The notes beneath the pieces are model-generated. The model saw nothing but the letters and a program-made list of their open reading frames with translations. It did not search any database and was not told where the DNA came from. From Sulfitobacter sp. (GTDB lineage Bacteria; Pseudomonadota; Alphaproteobacteria; Rhodobacterales; Rhodobacteraceae): a stretch of DNA of 23,936 nt. The position numbers were made by a program, and so were the translations under genes. Shown piece by piece: positions 15,075-23,465 of the stretch. Position 1 is the stretch's first letter. The number at the start of each line of letters is the position of its first letter. Location: contig JAGXHC010000226.1 in NCBI GenBank assembly GCA_024636405.1, positions 1-23,936 on the forward strand, in the 5' to 3' direction.

Positions 15075-18000
15075 TTAGTCCAATTCGGCCAATCTGGTAA
15101 GAGCAGCCTGGAGTTGACCGGCTTCTTCGAGCCGCGCATCAAGATTGCTCTGGGCTTCGGCGACGACATCTTCGGGGGCCGAGGCGGCGAACTTGGGATT
15201 GTTCAGCCGACCCTTGAGCCCGCCGATTTCCTTGGCCAGCTTGTCCATGGATTTTTGCAGTCGGGCCCTTTCCTCAGCAATGTCGATCAACCCTGCAAGG
15301 GGCAAACCAAAGGTTGCGCCGGGGGCTGAGATGGACACGGTGCCTTTTGGGAACGCCTTTGTCTTCTCTAGGTTTTCCACCCGCGCAAGGCGCTTGATCA
15401 TGGTCTCGTTGCGGTCCCAGGCGCCCTGTGCGGCGGCGTCCAGATCAGTGACCAGCATAGGGACTTGCAGGCCGGCGGGGACGTGCATCTGGGTGCGGGC
15501 GGAGCGAATGGATTCGATCAATCCGATCACCCAATTCAATTCCCGGTCGGCGTCGGCATCCACCAGGCCCGCTGTGGTATAGCTGGGCCAATCGGCGTGG
15601 ATCAGCATTTTCCGACGCGTGCCGGTTTGCTGCCAAAGTTCTTCGGTGATGAACGGCATGATCGGATGTAGCAGGATAAGACATTGATCCAAAATCCATT
15701 TCAGGGTCTGACGCGTTTCATCTGCTTCGGGTGCGTCGTCCTGAAGCAGGGGTTTTGAAAGCTCCACATACCAGTCGCAGACCTTGCCCCAGACGAAGGC
15801 ATAAAGCGCATTGGCTGCATCGTTGAAGCGGTAATTCTCAAGTGCTGCGTCGACCTCTTCGCGGACGCGGGCGGTTTCGCCGATGATCCATTTATTGAGC
15901 GTTGCGGAGGGGTGCACAACCTGTGCACCGTCCGTGCACACTCCGTGCACCGCCCCGGCGACTTCGAACACGCCGTTCATTTCGGCGTAGCGGTGGGCAT
16001 TCCACAGTTTGGTCCCGAAGTTGCGGTAACCGGCGATGCGGGCAGTCGACAGTTTCAGGTCGCGGCCCATTGCGGCCATCGCCGTGAGCGTGAAGCGCAC
16101 GGCGTCAGCGCCGTATTCGTCAATCAGGTCCAGCGGGTCGAGCACATTGCCGAGCGATTTGGACATCTTCTTGCCCTTCTCGTCGCGGACAAGCGCGTGC
16201 ACGTAAACAGTTTCGAAAGGTTTCTGCCCTACGACTGCATATTGCATCATCATCATCCGGGCGACCCAGAAGAAGATGATGTCAAAGCCGGTGATCAGGA
16301 CGGAGGTGGGGAAGTATTTTTGCAACTCAGGCGTGTCTTCGGGCCAGCCGAGGGTGCCGATGGGCCAGAGGCCGGAGGAGAACCAGGTGTCGAGGACGTC
16401 GGGGTCGCGGGCAAGACTTGCTCCGACTATTTGTTCCTGACCTTCTGGACCATCGAATAACCATCCATCAAATGGCTTTTGCGGATGTCCTTCTGACGGG
16501 TTTATAGCAATCAACTCCTCTACAACTTCGATGCCATGAGGGTAATAATCTCTTGCATACTCTGCCGCTACTTCAAATGATTCACCGCAGAATGAGATTT
16601 TTTCAGAATCTGAGTAATTGCTTTTAGGTTTTCTGTCGCTATCCAACGGTGGCCCATACCAAACCGGGATCTGATGCCCCCACCACAACTGGCGCGAGAT
16701 GCACCATGGCTCGATGTTCTCAAGCCAGTGGAAATACACCTTTTTGTCCTGTTCCGGCAGGATCGCCACCTCGCCTGAGCGCACCGCGGCGATGGCAGGC
16801 TGCACGATCTTGTCGGTGGCGACGAACCACTGGTCGGTCAGCATCGGCTCGATCACCACTTTTGACCGGTCGCCGAAGGGTTGCATGATCTTCTTGGCCT
16901 CGACCAGCGGGACCAACACATCCTCGCGCGCTTCGCCGCCTTCTTCGGGGGCGAGCGGTTTCACGGCGGCCTTGCCCAGACGGGGGTCGTGGGCTTGGGT
17001 CATTACGGCCAGACCTTCGGCGGTGATGTCTTCGATGACGCGCTTGCGGGCGTCGAAGCGGTCGAGCCCGCGCAGGTCTTCGGGGACGAGGTTGATCTCG
17101 GTTGCGTCCGACGGTGCGACCTCGCGACCTTCTGCGATGGCCTGCGCGCGGGCGGCGGCGCTGTCATAGGGCAGACCGTCAGTGCGCATCGCACCGCGCG
17201 TGTCCATCAGCGCATAAAGTGGGATGCCGTTGCGGGTGGCGACGCCGTAGTCGTTGAAATCATGTGCGCCGGTGATCTTGACCGCACCGGAGCCGAAATT
17301 CTTGTCCGGGTATTCATCAGTGATGATCGGGATCAGGCGGCGATGTTCCTTTGGTCCCACGGGAATTTCGCAAAGCTTTCCGACGATTGACGCGTAACGT
17401 TCATCTGATGGATGAACCGCAACCGCGCCGTCGCCCAGCATGGTTTCGGGCCGGGTGGTGGCAATGGAAATATAGTCGCGCTCTTCCTCAAACAGCACCG
17501 CACCCTCCGCGTCGCGCTCAACGTAGGTATAGGTGGCGCCGCCCGCCAGCGGGTATTTGAAGTGCCACATATGGCCGTCAACTTCGGTCGATTCGACTTC
17601 GAGATCGGAAATCGCGGTTTCGAAATGGGGGTCCCAATTGACCAGCCGCTTGCCGCGATAGATCAGCCCCTTGTTGTACATGTCCACGAAGACCTTGATT
17701 ACGGCGTCGTGGAAATTCCCGTGCTCACTGGCGGGGGCACCAGGGGCGCCGGACATGGTAAACGCGTTGCGCGACCAGTCGAGCGAGGCACCGAGGCGTT
17801 TAAGCTGTCCGATGATGGTGCCGCCGGATTTTTGCTTTTGCTCCCAGACCTTTTCGATGAATTTCTCGCGGCCCAGATCGCGGCGTCCCGGCTGGCCGGT
17901 GGCGGCCAGTTCGCGTTCCACGACCATCTGTGTGGCGATGCCTGCATGGTCCTGTCCGGGCTGCCAAAGCGTGTCAAACCCGCGCATCCGGTGCCAGCGC

Positions 18001-18197
18001 ACCATAATGTCCTGCAACGTGTTGTTGAACGCATGTCCCATGTGCAGCGACCCGGTGACGTTGGGCGGCGGGATCATCACGCTGAAGGTTTCATCGCGGG
18101 ACGCATTCGCGCCTGCCGCAAATGCACCGGCATCGTCCCAGGCGGCATAAAGCCGGGATTCGGCCTCGGCGGCGTCGAAGGTTTTTTCAAGTGTCAT
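15075..18197 (-). CDS. valS: Valyl-tRNA synthetase
   Basis: ValRS attaches valine to tRNA-Val and edits mischarged threonine in its CP1 domain. The 1040-residue protein is longer than Escherichia coli ValRS (951). The HIGH motif is HMGH at 52-55 within [13 protein letters not shown]. The editing domain covers roughly 200-460. [11 protein letters not shown] and [14 protein letters not shown] flank an enlarged variable insert. KMSKS is at 677-681 in [11 protein letters not shown]. The anticodon-binding domain follows, and the C-terminal coiled-coil arm ([23 protein letters not shown] onwards) is complete. The start at 18197 has GGGAA upstream. Two odd tracts, an AT-rich insert and an 11-bp tandem repeat, are listed separately; both keep the frame. 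The gene lies 92 bases downstream of an Lrp-type regulator gene on the same strand. Confidence 0.97.
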   Translation of the reverse strand: MTLEKTFDAAEAESRLYAAWDDAGAFAAGANASRDETFSVMIPPPNVTGSLHMGHAFNNTLQDIMVRWHRMRGFDTLWQPGQDHAGIATQMVVERELAATGQPGRRDLGREKFIEKVWEQKQKSGGTIIGQLKRLGASLDWSRNAFTMSGAPGAPASEHGNFHDAVIKVFVDMYNKGLIYRGKRLVNWDPHFETAISDLEVESTEVDGHMWHFKYPLAGGATYTYVERDAEGAVLFEEERDYISIATTRPETMLGDGAVAVHPSDERYASIVGKLCEIPVGPKEHRRLIPIITDEYPDKNFGSGAVKITGAHDFNDYGVATRNGIPLYALMDTRGAMRTDGLPYDSAAARAQAIAEGREVAPSDATEINLVPEDLRGLDRFDARKRVIEDITAEGLAVMTQAHDPRLGKAAVKPLAPEEGGEAREDVLVPLVEAKKIMQPFGDRSKVVIEPMLTDQWFVATDKIVQPAIAAVRSGEVAILPEQDKKVYFHWLENIEPWCISRQLWWGHQIPVWYGPPLDSDRKPKSNYSDSEKISFCGESFEVAAEYARDYYPHGIEVVEELIAINPSEGHPQKPFDGWLFDGPEGQEQIVGASLARDPDVLDTWFSSGLWPIGTLGWPEDTPELQKYFPTSVLITGFDIIFFWVARMMMMQYAVVGQKPFETVYVHALVRDEKGKKMSKSLGNVLDPLDLIDEYGADAVRFTLTAMAAMGRDLKLSTARIAGYRNFGTKLWNAHRYAEMNGVFEVAGAVHGVCTDGAQVVHPSATLNKWIIGETARVREEVDAALENYRFNDAANALYAFVWGKVCDWYVELSKPLLQDDAPEADETRQTLKWILDQCLILLHPIMPFITEELWQQTGTRRKMLIHADWPSYTTAGLVDADADRELNWVIGLIESIRSARTQMHVPAGLQVPMLVTDLDAAAQGAWDRNETMIKRLARVENLEKTKAFPKGTVSISAPGATFGLPLAGLIDIAEERARLQKSMDKLAKEIGGLKGRLNNPKFAASAPEDVVAEAQSNLDARLEEAGQLQAALTRLAELD
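15912..15950. repeat. Four 11-bp tandem units with GTGCAC inside valS
   Basis: The palindromic hexamer GTGCAC occurs at 15912, 15923, 15934 and 15945, exactly 11 bases apart, with C-rich 5-base spacers (AACCT, CGTCC, ACTCC). On the valS strand it encodes part of [16 protein letters not shown], between the catalytic core and the anticodon-binding domain. The unit length is not a multiple of three, so the protein does not show a simple repeat. The tract could reflect slippage or insertion of a short repeat. Confidence 0.8.
16421..16655 (-). other. AT-rich in-frame insert within valS
   Basis: Between WYG and [14 protein letters not shown] the gene carries about 78 codons where Escherichia coli ValRS has roughly 30 residues. 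Over 16501-16620 the GC content is about 38% by hand count, against about 70% at 16921-16980 in the same gene. The encoded segment is hydrophilic, rich in Ser, Glu, Asp and Tyr, with few of the usual GC-rich codons. Other Rhodobacteraceae ValRS also vary at this surface position, as I recall. It may have come by recombination from a lower-GC source. Confidence 0.7.
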
Positions 18198-18289
18198 GTT
18201 CTGGGTTCCCGCTTGCGGTTTGGCCCTGATGTAGCGGACGGGGCGGGCAAGGGAAAGACAGTCGGTGCGATTACTTGGCTGCGGGGCTG

Positions 18290-18724
18290 TCAGGGTCGCC
18301 GGTCGAGTTTCGTGCTGAGGTGGATCAGGCTTTCAGAGCTTTTGACACCGCGCGCGGCACCGATGTTATCAAGGGTTTCGTCCAGTTCCTGCGTGGTTCG
18401 GGCCGCGATCTGGACCAGCAGGTCAAAGCGGCCAGAGGTGGTATGCACCACCTCGACCCCAGGCAAGCTGCGCAACCGTTGCAGCACCGCAGGACCGGAG
18501 CGCGGTTCGATGCTGACCAGTGCCGTGGCATGGAGCGGGGCGCGCATGTTGGCGCCAAGGCGCAGGGTATAGCCCAGGATCGCACCGCCGCGTTCCAGCC
18601 GCTCAAGCCGGGTCTGCACAGTGGTGCGCGCAAGGCCAAGGTGGCGGGCAAGATTGGCCACTGATTGGCGGGCATTTGTTTGCAATGCCGCGATCAGGGC
18701 ACGGTCGGTTTCGTCGATCTGCAT
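18290..18724 (-). CDS. Lrp/AsnC-family transcriptional regulator
   Basis: This 144-residue DNA-binding protein has an N-terminal winged helix-turn-helix (about 1-60: [38 protein letters not shown]) and a C-terminal ligand-sensing RAM domain (about 65-140) with the conserved [18 protein letters not shown] pattern. Members sense amino acids or related metabolites and bind DNA as dimers or octamers. It is divergent from the ornithine-decarboxylase-type gene, with a near-perfect inverted repeat (18764-18787) in the 120-base gap. The likely job is control of that gene and of itself in response to an amino acid or polyamine. The start has GGA about 8 bases upstream. valS lies downstream on the same strand and might receive read-through. 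Confidence 0.92.
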   Translation of the reverse strand: MQIDETDRALIAALQTNARQSVANLARHLGLARTTVQTRLERLERGGAILGYTLRLGANMRAPLHATALVSIEPRSGPAVLQRLRSLPGVEVVHTTSGRFDLLVQIAARTTQELDETLDNIGAARGVKSSESLIHLSTKLDRRP

Positions 18725-18763
18725 GATTTGTCCGTCATATTGTGGAAAGTTTCATCTCAGATA

Positions 18764-18787
18764 GTCGAAATGACAGATCACTTCGAC
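18764..18787. promoter_or_regulatory. Operator-like inverted repeat for the Lrp-type regulator
   Basis: GTCGAAATGA (18764-18773) and TCACTTCGAC (18778-18787) are inverted copies with one mismatch around CAGA. The site is in the middle of the divergent gap, 39 bases from the regulator's start codon and 57 from the decarboxylase's. Size and placement suit an AsnC/Lrp dimer, but binding is inferred. Confidence 0.5.
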
Positions 18788-18844
18788 ATAAATCTGCTGT
18801 TTCCTGACGCGAAACGCGCACCATATAAAAACACGAGGCACCCC

Positions 18845-19981
18845 ATGCAGCATACGCAATCCTTTCCTGCCACCCCGTTCGAGCATCTGGCAAAGCATCA
18901 CCCCGATGCACCGGTGCTTTATTTCGCGCCGTCGGTCTTGCAGGATGCTGCGCGGCAGTTTCAGCGGGATTTTGACGGCTTGGTGACCTATGCGGTCAAG
19001 GCCAACGATCGCGCGGAAGTGCTGAGCAATCTGGTGGCGGCAGGGATCACAAGTTTCGATGTCGCGTCCCCGGCGGAGATGATCGCGGCGCGTGCGGCCT
19101 GTTCGCACGCCGTGTTGCATTACAACAATCCGGTGCGGTCGCGTGCAGAAGTGGCGGCAGGCATTGCGGCAGGTGTGGCAAGCTGGTCCGTGGACGACGC
19201 AGGCGAATTGGCCAAGCTGGAAGACGTGCCGCGCAGTGCAGAGGTGGCCGTGCGGTTTGCCTTGCCGGTGGCCGGGGCAGCCTATGATTTCGGGGCGAAG
19301 TTCGGGGCAAGCCCTGAGCAGGCGGTCGCATTGCTGCGCGCGGTGGCCGCGATGGGGTTTGTGCCGTCGCTGTGTTTCCACCCCGGCACGCAATGCCATG
19401 ATCCGCAGGCCTGGGCGAAGTATGTGACCGAGGCTGCGCGCATTGCGGCCGTAGCGGACGTCCGTCTGGCGCGGTTGAATATCGGCGGGGGTTTTGCCGC
19501 AGACCGTGGTTTCGAGACGCCAGACCACGTCGCGGTCTTTGCTGCTGTTGCGGCGGCGAAACGCGCGGCGTTCGGGGCGCGGGGGCCTGAATTGCTGTGC
19601 GAACCAGGGCGGGCGATGGTCGCGGGGTCTTGTGTGCTGGCGACCCGGATCAAAGGGGTGCGGCATGACGCGGGAACTGTGTTTCTCAACGATGGGATTT
19701 ATGGCGGGCTGACCGATCTGCGCGACATGGGATTGTCGCGGCTGGTACAGGTGGTGGCACCGGGTGACACGCCCCGCACGGGTGCTGCGGTGCCGCGTGT
19801 GGTCTTTGGGCCGACGTGCGATTCTCTGGACCGTTTGCCGGATGGATTGCTGTTGCCTGCGGATACGGATGAGGGGGATTATGTGCTTTTTGGCGGCATG
19901 GGGGCCTATTCCATCGCGATGAGCACGGCGTTCAATGGGTACGGGGTGCGGGACGTGCAGATGGTTGCCCGGCTGGGTTGA
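18845..19981 (+). CDS. Ornithine/diamino acid decarboxylase, fold-type III PLP enzyme
   Basis: This is a 378-residue alanine-racemase-fold decarboxylase, most likely acting on L-ornithine to make putrescine. The Schiff-base lysine is Lys52 in TYAVKAND. The His-containing LCFHPGTQ stretch and the Gly-rich LNIGGGFA bind the cofactor. CEPGRAMVAGS holds the phosphate-side Glu/Arg. Cys325 in FGPTCDSLD is the catalytic cysteine contributed across the dimer and matches eukaryotic-type ornithine decarboxylase (GPTCD). The length fits ornithine rather than biosynthetic arginine decarboxylase. Related lysine/ornithine enzymes cannot be excluded. GAGG lies 6 bases before the ATG at 18845, which is preferred over the in-frame ATG at 18665 inside the regulator gene. 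It is probably controlled by the divergent Lrp-type protein. Confidence 0.88.
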   Translation: MQHTQSFPATPFEHLAKHHPDAPVLYFAPSVLQDAARQFQRDFDGLVTYAVKANDRAEVLSNLVAAGITSFDVASPAEMIAARAACSHAVLHYNNPVRSRAEVAAGIAAGVASWSVDDAGELAKLEDVPRSAEVAVRFALPVAGAAYDFGAKFGASPEQAVALLRAVAAMGFVPSLCFHPGTQCHDPQAWAKYVTEAARIAAVADVRLARLNIGGGFAADRGFETPDHVAVFAAVAAAKRAAFGARGPELLCEPGRAMVAGSCVLATRIKGVRHDAGTVFLNDGIYGGLTDLRDMGLSRLVQVVAPGDTPRTGAAVPRVVFGPTCDSLDRLPDGLLLPADTDEGDYVLFGGMGAYSIAMSTAFNGYGVRDVQMVARLG

Positions 19982-20056
19982 GCGAAAAAGTAGTTTGATC
20001 GCATGGGTTTCTGGCGACCGGAACTGGACAACGGGGGTGCGCCCGCTAGTGTCCGG

Positions 20057-20072
20057 CTGATTGTACAATCAG
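20057..20072. promoter_or_regulatory. Perfect 16-bp palindrome upstream of the coxL-like gene
   Basis: CTGATTGTACAATCAG is a perfect palindrome ending 16 bases before the ATG at 20089. Its core ATTGTACAAT resembles sites bound by GntR- or TetR-type dimers. No such regulator is in the window, so the binding protein is unknown. The position would block transcription or early translation. Confidence 0.45.
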
Positions 20073-20088
20073 AACGGGACCTTGCCAG

Positions 20089-22386
20089 ATGGACAAATTC
20101 GGGAAAAGCCAGCCGGTCAAACGGGTGGAGGACGTGCGGTTCCTGACGGGCAGGGGGCGCTATGTGGATGACATCGCGCCGGCGGCTGCGCTCTATGGGT
20201 TCTTTTTCCGCTCACCGGTGGCGCATGGGGTGATCACGGATCTGGACGTCGCAGATGCGGCCGCAGCCGAGGGTGTGCGGCTGGTGTTGAGCTGTGCCGA
20301 TCTGGAAGCGGCGGGCATGGACATTGCCATGCCCGGTACCACGCTCACGAACCGTGACGGCACCAAGGCCGCCAAGCCGCTGCGCCCGATGCTGGCAAAG
20401 GGAAAGGTGCGCCATGTGGGCGAACCTGTGGCGCTGATCGTGGCGCAGACGTTGCAGCAGGCGCGCGATGCGGCGGAACTGATCATGCTGGAGATCGACG
20501 ATCTGCCCGCCAAGGTGGACACGGCCCGCGGGGGCGAGATGATCCATGCCGAAGCGCCCGACAACTGCGCCTTTGACTGGGGTTTGGGCGATGAGGCCGC
20601 GACGCAGGCTGCTTTTGATGCGGCGGCGCACCGGGTAGCCCTTCAGGTGGCGGACAACCGGATCATCGCGAATTCGATGGAACCGCGCGGCTGTTACGCT
20701 GAATGGGACGGCGCGCGCCTGCATGTGGCCAATAATGCGCAAGGCGTCTGGGTGCATAAGGATTTTCTGAGCAAGGCGTTCGGGCTGGACCCGCAGAATG
20801 TGCGTGTGACCAACCCCGACACCGGCGGTGGCTTTGGCACGAAGGCGATGGCCTATCCGGAATATTTCAGCATTGCCGAGGCCGCGCGTGTGCTGGGCCA
20901 GCCGGTGCGTTGGATGTCGGACCGGACCGAGGCGATGCTGAGCGATAATGGCGGCCGCGACCTGACGTCGCTGGCGGAACTGGCATTCGACGAAAACCAC
21001 CGCATCACCGCCTACCGGGTCAGCACGAAATGCAACCTTGGTGCGTATAATTCGCAGGTAGGCCAGATTATCCAGACAAACCTGTTCAGTCGGGTGCTGA
21101 CCGGGACATATGACATTCAGACGACATGGCTGCAGGTTGAGGGCTATTATACCAATACGGTGCAGGTGGACGCATATCGCGGTGCCGGCCGCCCCGAGGC
21201 GATTTATGTGCTGGAACGTGTGATGGACCGTGCCGCGCGTGAGTTGGGTATTGATCCGTGGGATCTGCGCCGGATCAATTTCATCAAGCCCGAACAATTC
21301 CCCTATGCCACCGCCACCGGGGAAACCTATGATGTCGGCGAATTCGCAAGGGTGCTGGGCCGGGCGGCGAAAGAATCCGATCACGCGGGCTTTGCTGCGC
21401 GCCGCGCGGCGGATGAAAAGCACGGTCTGCTGCGGGGTCAGGGGCTTTGTTACTATATCGAAAGTATTTTGGGTGATCCTGCGGAAGGGGCCAATGTGGT
21501 CTTTGAACAGGACGGCACCGTGACCATTTATGTCGGCACACAAAGCAACGGTCAGGGCCATGAAACGGTCTATGCCAGTTTTCTGGCGGACCAGACGGGA
21601 ATACCCGCCGACATGATCCATGTGGTGCAGGGCGACAGTGATCTGATTGCAAAGGGTGGCGGTACGGGTGGATCGCGATCTGTTACCACGCAAAACAATG
21701 CCACGCTGGCCACGGTGGCGAAGGTGACGGAAACATTCACCGCCTTTCTGGCCGAAGAGATGGGCGTGGATGCCGCAGCGATTTCGTTTGATGATGAACG
21801 CTTTCGCGCCGACGGATCGAACCTGACCCCCACCATGCTGGACGTGGCAGAGATGGCGCGCACCAAAGGACGCGAAGATCTGCTGAGCCATCACGCCCGT
21901 GCAAAATTGCCTGCGCGCAGTTTTCCCAACGGTGCGCATGTGGCGGAGGTTGTCGTTGACCCCGAAACCGGGGTGGTGAAGGTGGACCGCTACGGTGTGG
22001 TCGATGATTTTGGCAACCTGATCAACCCCATGCTGGCCGAAGGGCAGGTGCATGGCGGTGTGGTGCAGGGCATCGGACAAGCGGTGCAGGAACGGGTGGT
22101 TTATGACCCGGACGGACAGCTTTTGACGGCCTCGTTCATGGACTATGCCGTGCCCCGCGCGGTGGATGTGCCCAATATATCCTTTGTCTCCGAACCGGTG
22201 CCTTCCACGGCGAATATCATGGGCATGAAGGGCTGCGGCGAGGCCGGCACCGTTGGTGCGCTGGCGGCGGTGGCCAATGCGGTTCAGGACGCGCTGTGGG
22301 ACCGTGGGGTGCGACAGGCGGACATGCCTTTCACACCGCACAAGGTGTGGGAGTTGTTGCAAAGTGACCTGGTCGCGGCTGAGTAA
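20089..22386 (+). CDS. Form II CoxL-type molybdenum hydroxylase large subunit
   Basis: This 765-residue protein belongs to the xanthine oxidase/aerobic CO dehydrogenase family and binds molybdopterin cytosine dinucleotide. The N-terminal domain (GKSQPVKRVEDVRFLTGRGRYVDD) is typical. The active-site loop is AYRGAGR at 362-368, which marks form II rather than true CO dehydrogenase (AYRCSFR). GGGFGTK, QSNGQGHET and the catalytic Glu718 in GCGEAGT are intact. Form II enzymes oxidise mostly unknown aldehydes, purines or aromatic heterocycles. The iron-sulfur and FAD subunits that normally accompany it are absent: ornithine decarboxylase lies before and a DUF2235 gene after. It may share small subunits encoded elsewhere. 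The start is supported by conserved sequence from residue 4 on and by GGGA upstream. Confidence 0.9.
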   Translation: MDKFGKSQPVKRVEDVRFLTGRGRYVDDIAPAAALYGFFFRSPVAHGVITDLDVADAAAAEGVRLVLSCADLEAAGMDIAMPGTTLTNRDGTKAAKPLRPMLAKGKVRHVGEPVALIVAQTLQQARDAAELIMLEIDDLPAKVDTARGGEMIHAEAPDNCAFDWGLGDEAATQAAFDAAAHRVALQVADNRIIANSMEPRGCYAEWDGARLHVANNAQGVWVHKDFLSKAFGLDPQNVRVTNPDTGGGFGTKAMAYPEYFSIAEAARVLGQPVRWMSDRTEAMLSDNGGRDLTSLAELAFDENHRITAYRVSTKCNLGAYNSQVGQIIQTNLFSRVLTGTYDIQTTWLQVEGYYTNTVQVDAYRGAGRPEAIYVLERVMDRAARELGIDPWDLRRINFIKPEQFPYATATGETYDVGEFARVLGRAAKESDHAGFAARRAADEKHGLLRGQGLCYYIESILGDPAEGANVVFEQDGTVTIYVGTQSNGQGHETVYASFLADQTGIPADMIHVVQGDSDLIAKGGGTGGSRSVTTQNNATLATVAKVTETFTAFLAEEMGVDAAAISFDDERFRADGSNLTPTMLDVAEMARTKGREDLLSHHARAKLPARSFPNGAHVAEVVVDPETGVVKVDRYGVVDDFGNLINPMLAEGQVHGGVVQGIGQAVQERVVYDPDGQLLTASFMDYAVPRAVDVPNISFVSEPVPSTANIMGMKGCGEAGTVGALAAVANAVQDALWDRGVRQADMPFTPHKVWELLQSDLVAAE

Positions 22387-23452
22387 AGGCCTGTTTGGCC
22401 GTCTTGTGGGGCGGCTTCGGCGCAAACCGGCGATGGATTTTGGTCCACGTCGCGGGGCCGTGACCCATGTCATCATTCTGGACGGTACAATGTCATCGCT
22501 GGAATGCGGGACGGAAACCAATGCCGGGCGCGCCTACAAGCTGTGCCGCGAGATGGGTAGCGCGCTGTCGATCTATTATGAGCCGGGGGTGCAGTGGCAG
22601 GACTGGCGCAGCGCGCGCGACGTTGCCATGGGGCGTGGCATCAACCGCCAGATCCGGCGCGCCTATGGCTATCTCGCGTCGCGCTTTCATCCCGGTGACC
22701 GGATATTCCTGATGGGCTATTCACGCGGCGCCTATGCGGTGCGGTCTTTGGCAGGTGTTATTGACATGGTCGGCCTGCTGCGCGCCGACGCGGCGACCGA
22801 ACGCAATATCCGCGACGTTTACCGCCATTATGAGATGAACCCCGCCAGCGACACCGCCCGTATCTTTGCCCATGCAAATTGCCACGATGCGGTGCAGATC
22901 GAGATGATTGGTGTTTGGGACACGGTTAAATCACTGGGGGTCAATGTGCCTGTGCTGTGGCGGCTGTTTGAGCATAGCCATGCCTTTCACAATCATGATT
23001 TGAGCGCCGTGGTCAAAAACGGATTTCACGCGCTGGCGCTGAACGAATCGCGGATGGCCTACAAGCCGGTGCTGTGGACAGAACACGAAAGTTTCTCGGG
23101 CCGGGTGGAACAGGTCTGGTTTCCCGGCACCCACGGCGATGTCGGCGGGCAACTGGGCGGCTATGAGGCGGCGCGCCCGCTGTCCAATATTGCGCTGGTC
23201 TGGATGCTTGAGCGTGCCGAACAATGCGGTCTGCCGCTGCCTGATGGCTGGAAGCTGCGATTTCCACAGAATGCCGCAGCGCCCTCTGTTGGGACATGGC
23301 GGGGCTATGGCAAGATATTCATGACGCGGCGCAGGCGGCGTGTGGGTGAAAATCCGTCCGAGAAACTGCACGAAAGCGTCGAGGCGCGCGCGGCGGACGC
23401 GATGCCCGTGGGCATGGTGGGGATGCTGCGCCTGCCGTCCAGAACCGCATGA
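22364..23452 (+). CDS. DUF2235 alpha/beta hydrolase
   Basis: This is a predicted serine hydrolase of about 362 residues in the DUF2235 family, which includes type VI secretion phospholipase effectors (Tle1-like) and many housekeeping-like proteins of unknown role. Numbered from GTG 22364, the nucleophile elbow is GYSRG with Ser120, the likely acid is Asp186 in VWDTV, and the likely base is His257 in GTHGDVGGQ. No signal peptide or type VI gene is present, so an effector role is not supported. The GTG start has GGGAG 10 bases upstream and overlaps coxL by 23 bases, suggesting coupled translation. It adds a basic N-terminal segment common in relatives. An ATG at 22433 is the alternative but has no ribosome binding site. 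Confidence 0.85.
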   Translation: MTWSRLSKGLFGRLVGRLRRKPAMDFGPRRGAVTHVIILDGTMSSLECGTETNAGRAYKLCREMGSALSIYYEPGVQWQDWRSARDVAMGRGINRQIRRAYGYLASRFHPGDRIFLMGYSRGAYAVRSLAGVIDMVGLLRADAATERNIRDVYRHYEMNPASDTARIFAHANCHDAVQIEMIGVWDTVKSLGVNVPVLWRLFEHSHAFHNHDLSAVVKNGFHALALNESRMAYKPVLWTEHESFSGRVEQVWFPGTHGDVGGQLGGYEAARPLSNIALVWMLERAEQCGLPLPDGWKLRFPQNAAAPSVGTWRGYGKIFMTRRRRRVGENPSEKLHESVEARAADAMPVGMVGMLRLPSRTA

Positions 23453-23465
23453 GGGGTGGGGCGGG

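Noticed and set aside
14822..15100. Short plus-strand frames between the crotonase gene and valS
   Set aside because: They run through several hairpins, have no ribosome binding site and look like read-through of structured intergenic DNA.
15912..15950. Start of a CRISPR-like array
   Set aside because: The 11-base spacing is far too short, the spacers are 5 bases, and the tract is inside an intact reading frame.
17412..18572. Plus-strand open frame over the valS N-terminal half and the Lrp-type gene
   Set aside because: It overlaps two well-recognised genes in antisense and shows no domain.
18752..20068. Open frame of about 440 codons on the minus strand opposite the decarboxylase
   Set aside because: The plus-strand decarboxylase is complete with its PLP lysine and catalytic cysteine; the antisense product is Arg/His-rich noise.
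20212..22521. Very long open frame (about 770 codons) on the minus strand across the coxL-like gene
   Set aside because: It is a mirror of a GC-rich gene: rich in His, Arg and Gln, no recognisable motif, and the plus strand carries an intact family with all catalytic motifs.
22364..23452. Type VI secretion effector/immunity module
   Set aside because: Only the DUF2235 domain is present; no vgrG, PAAR, adaptor or immunity gene is nearby, and the neighbours are metabolic genes.
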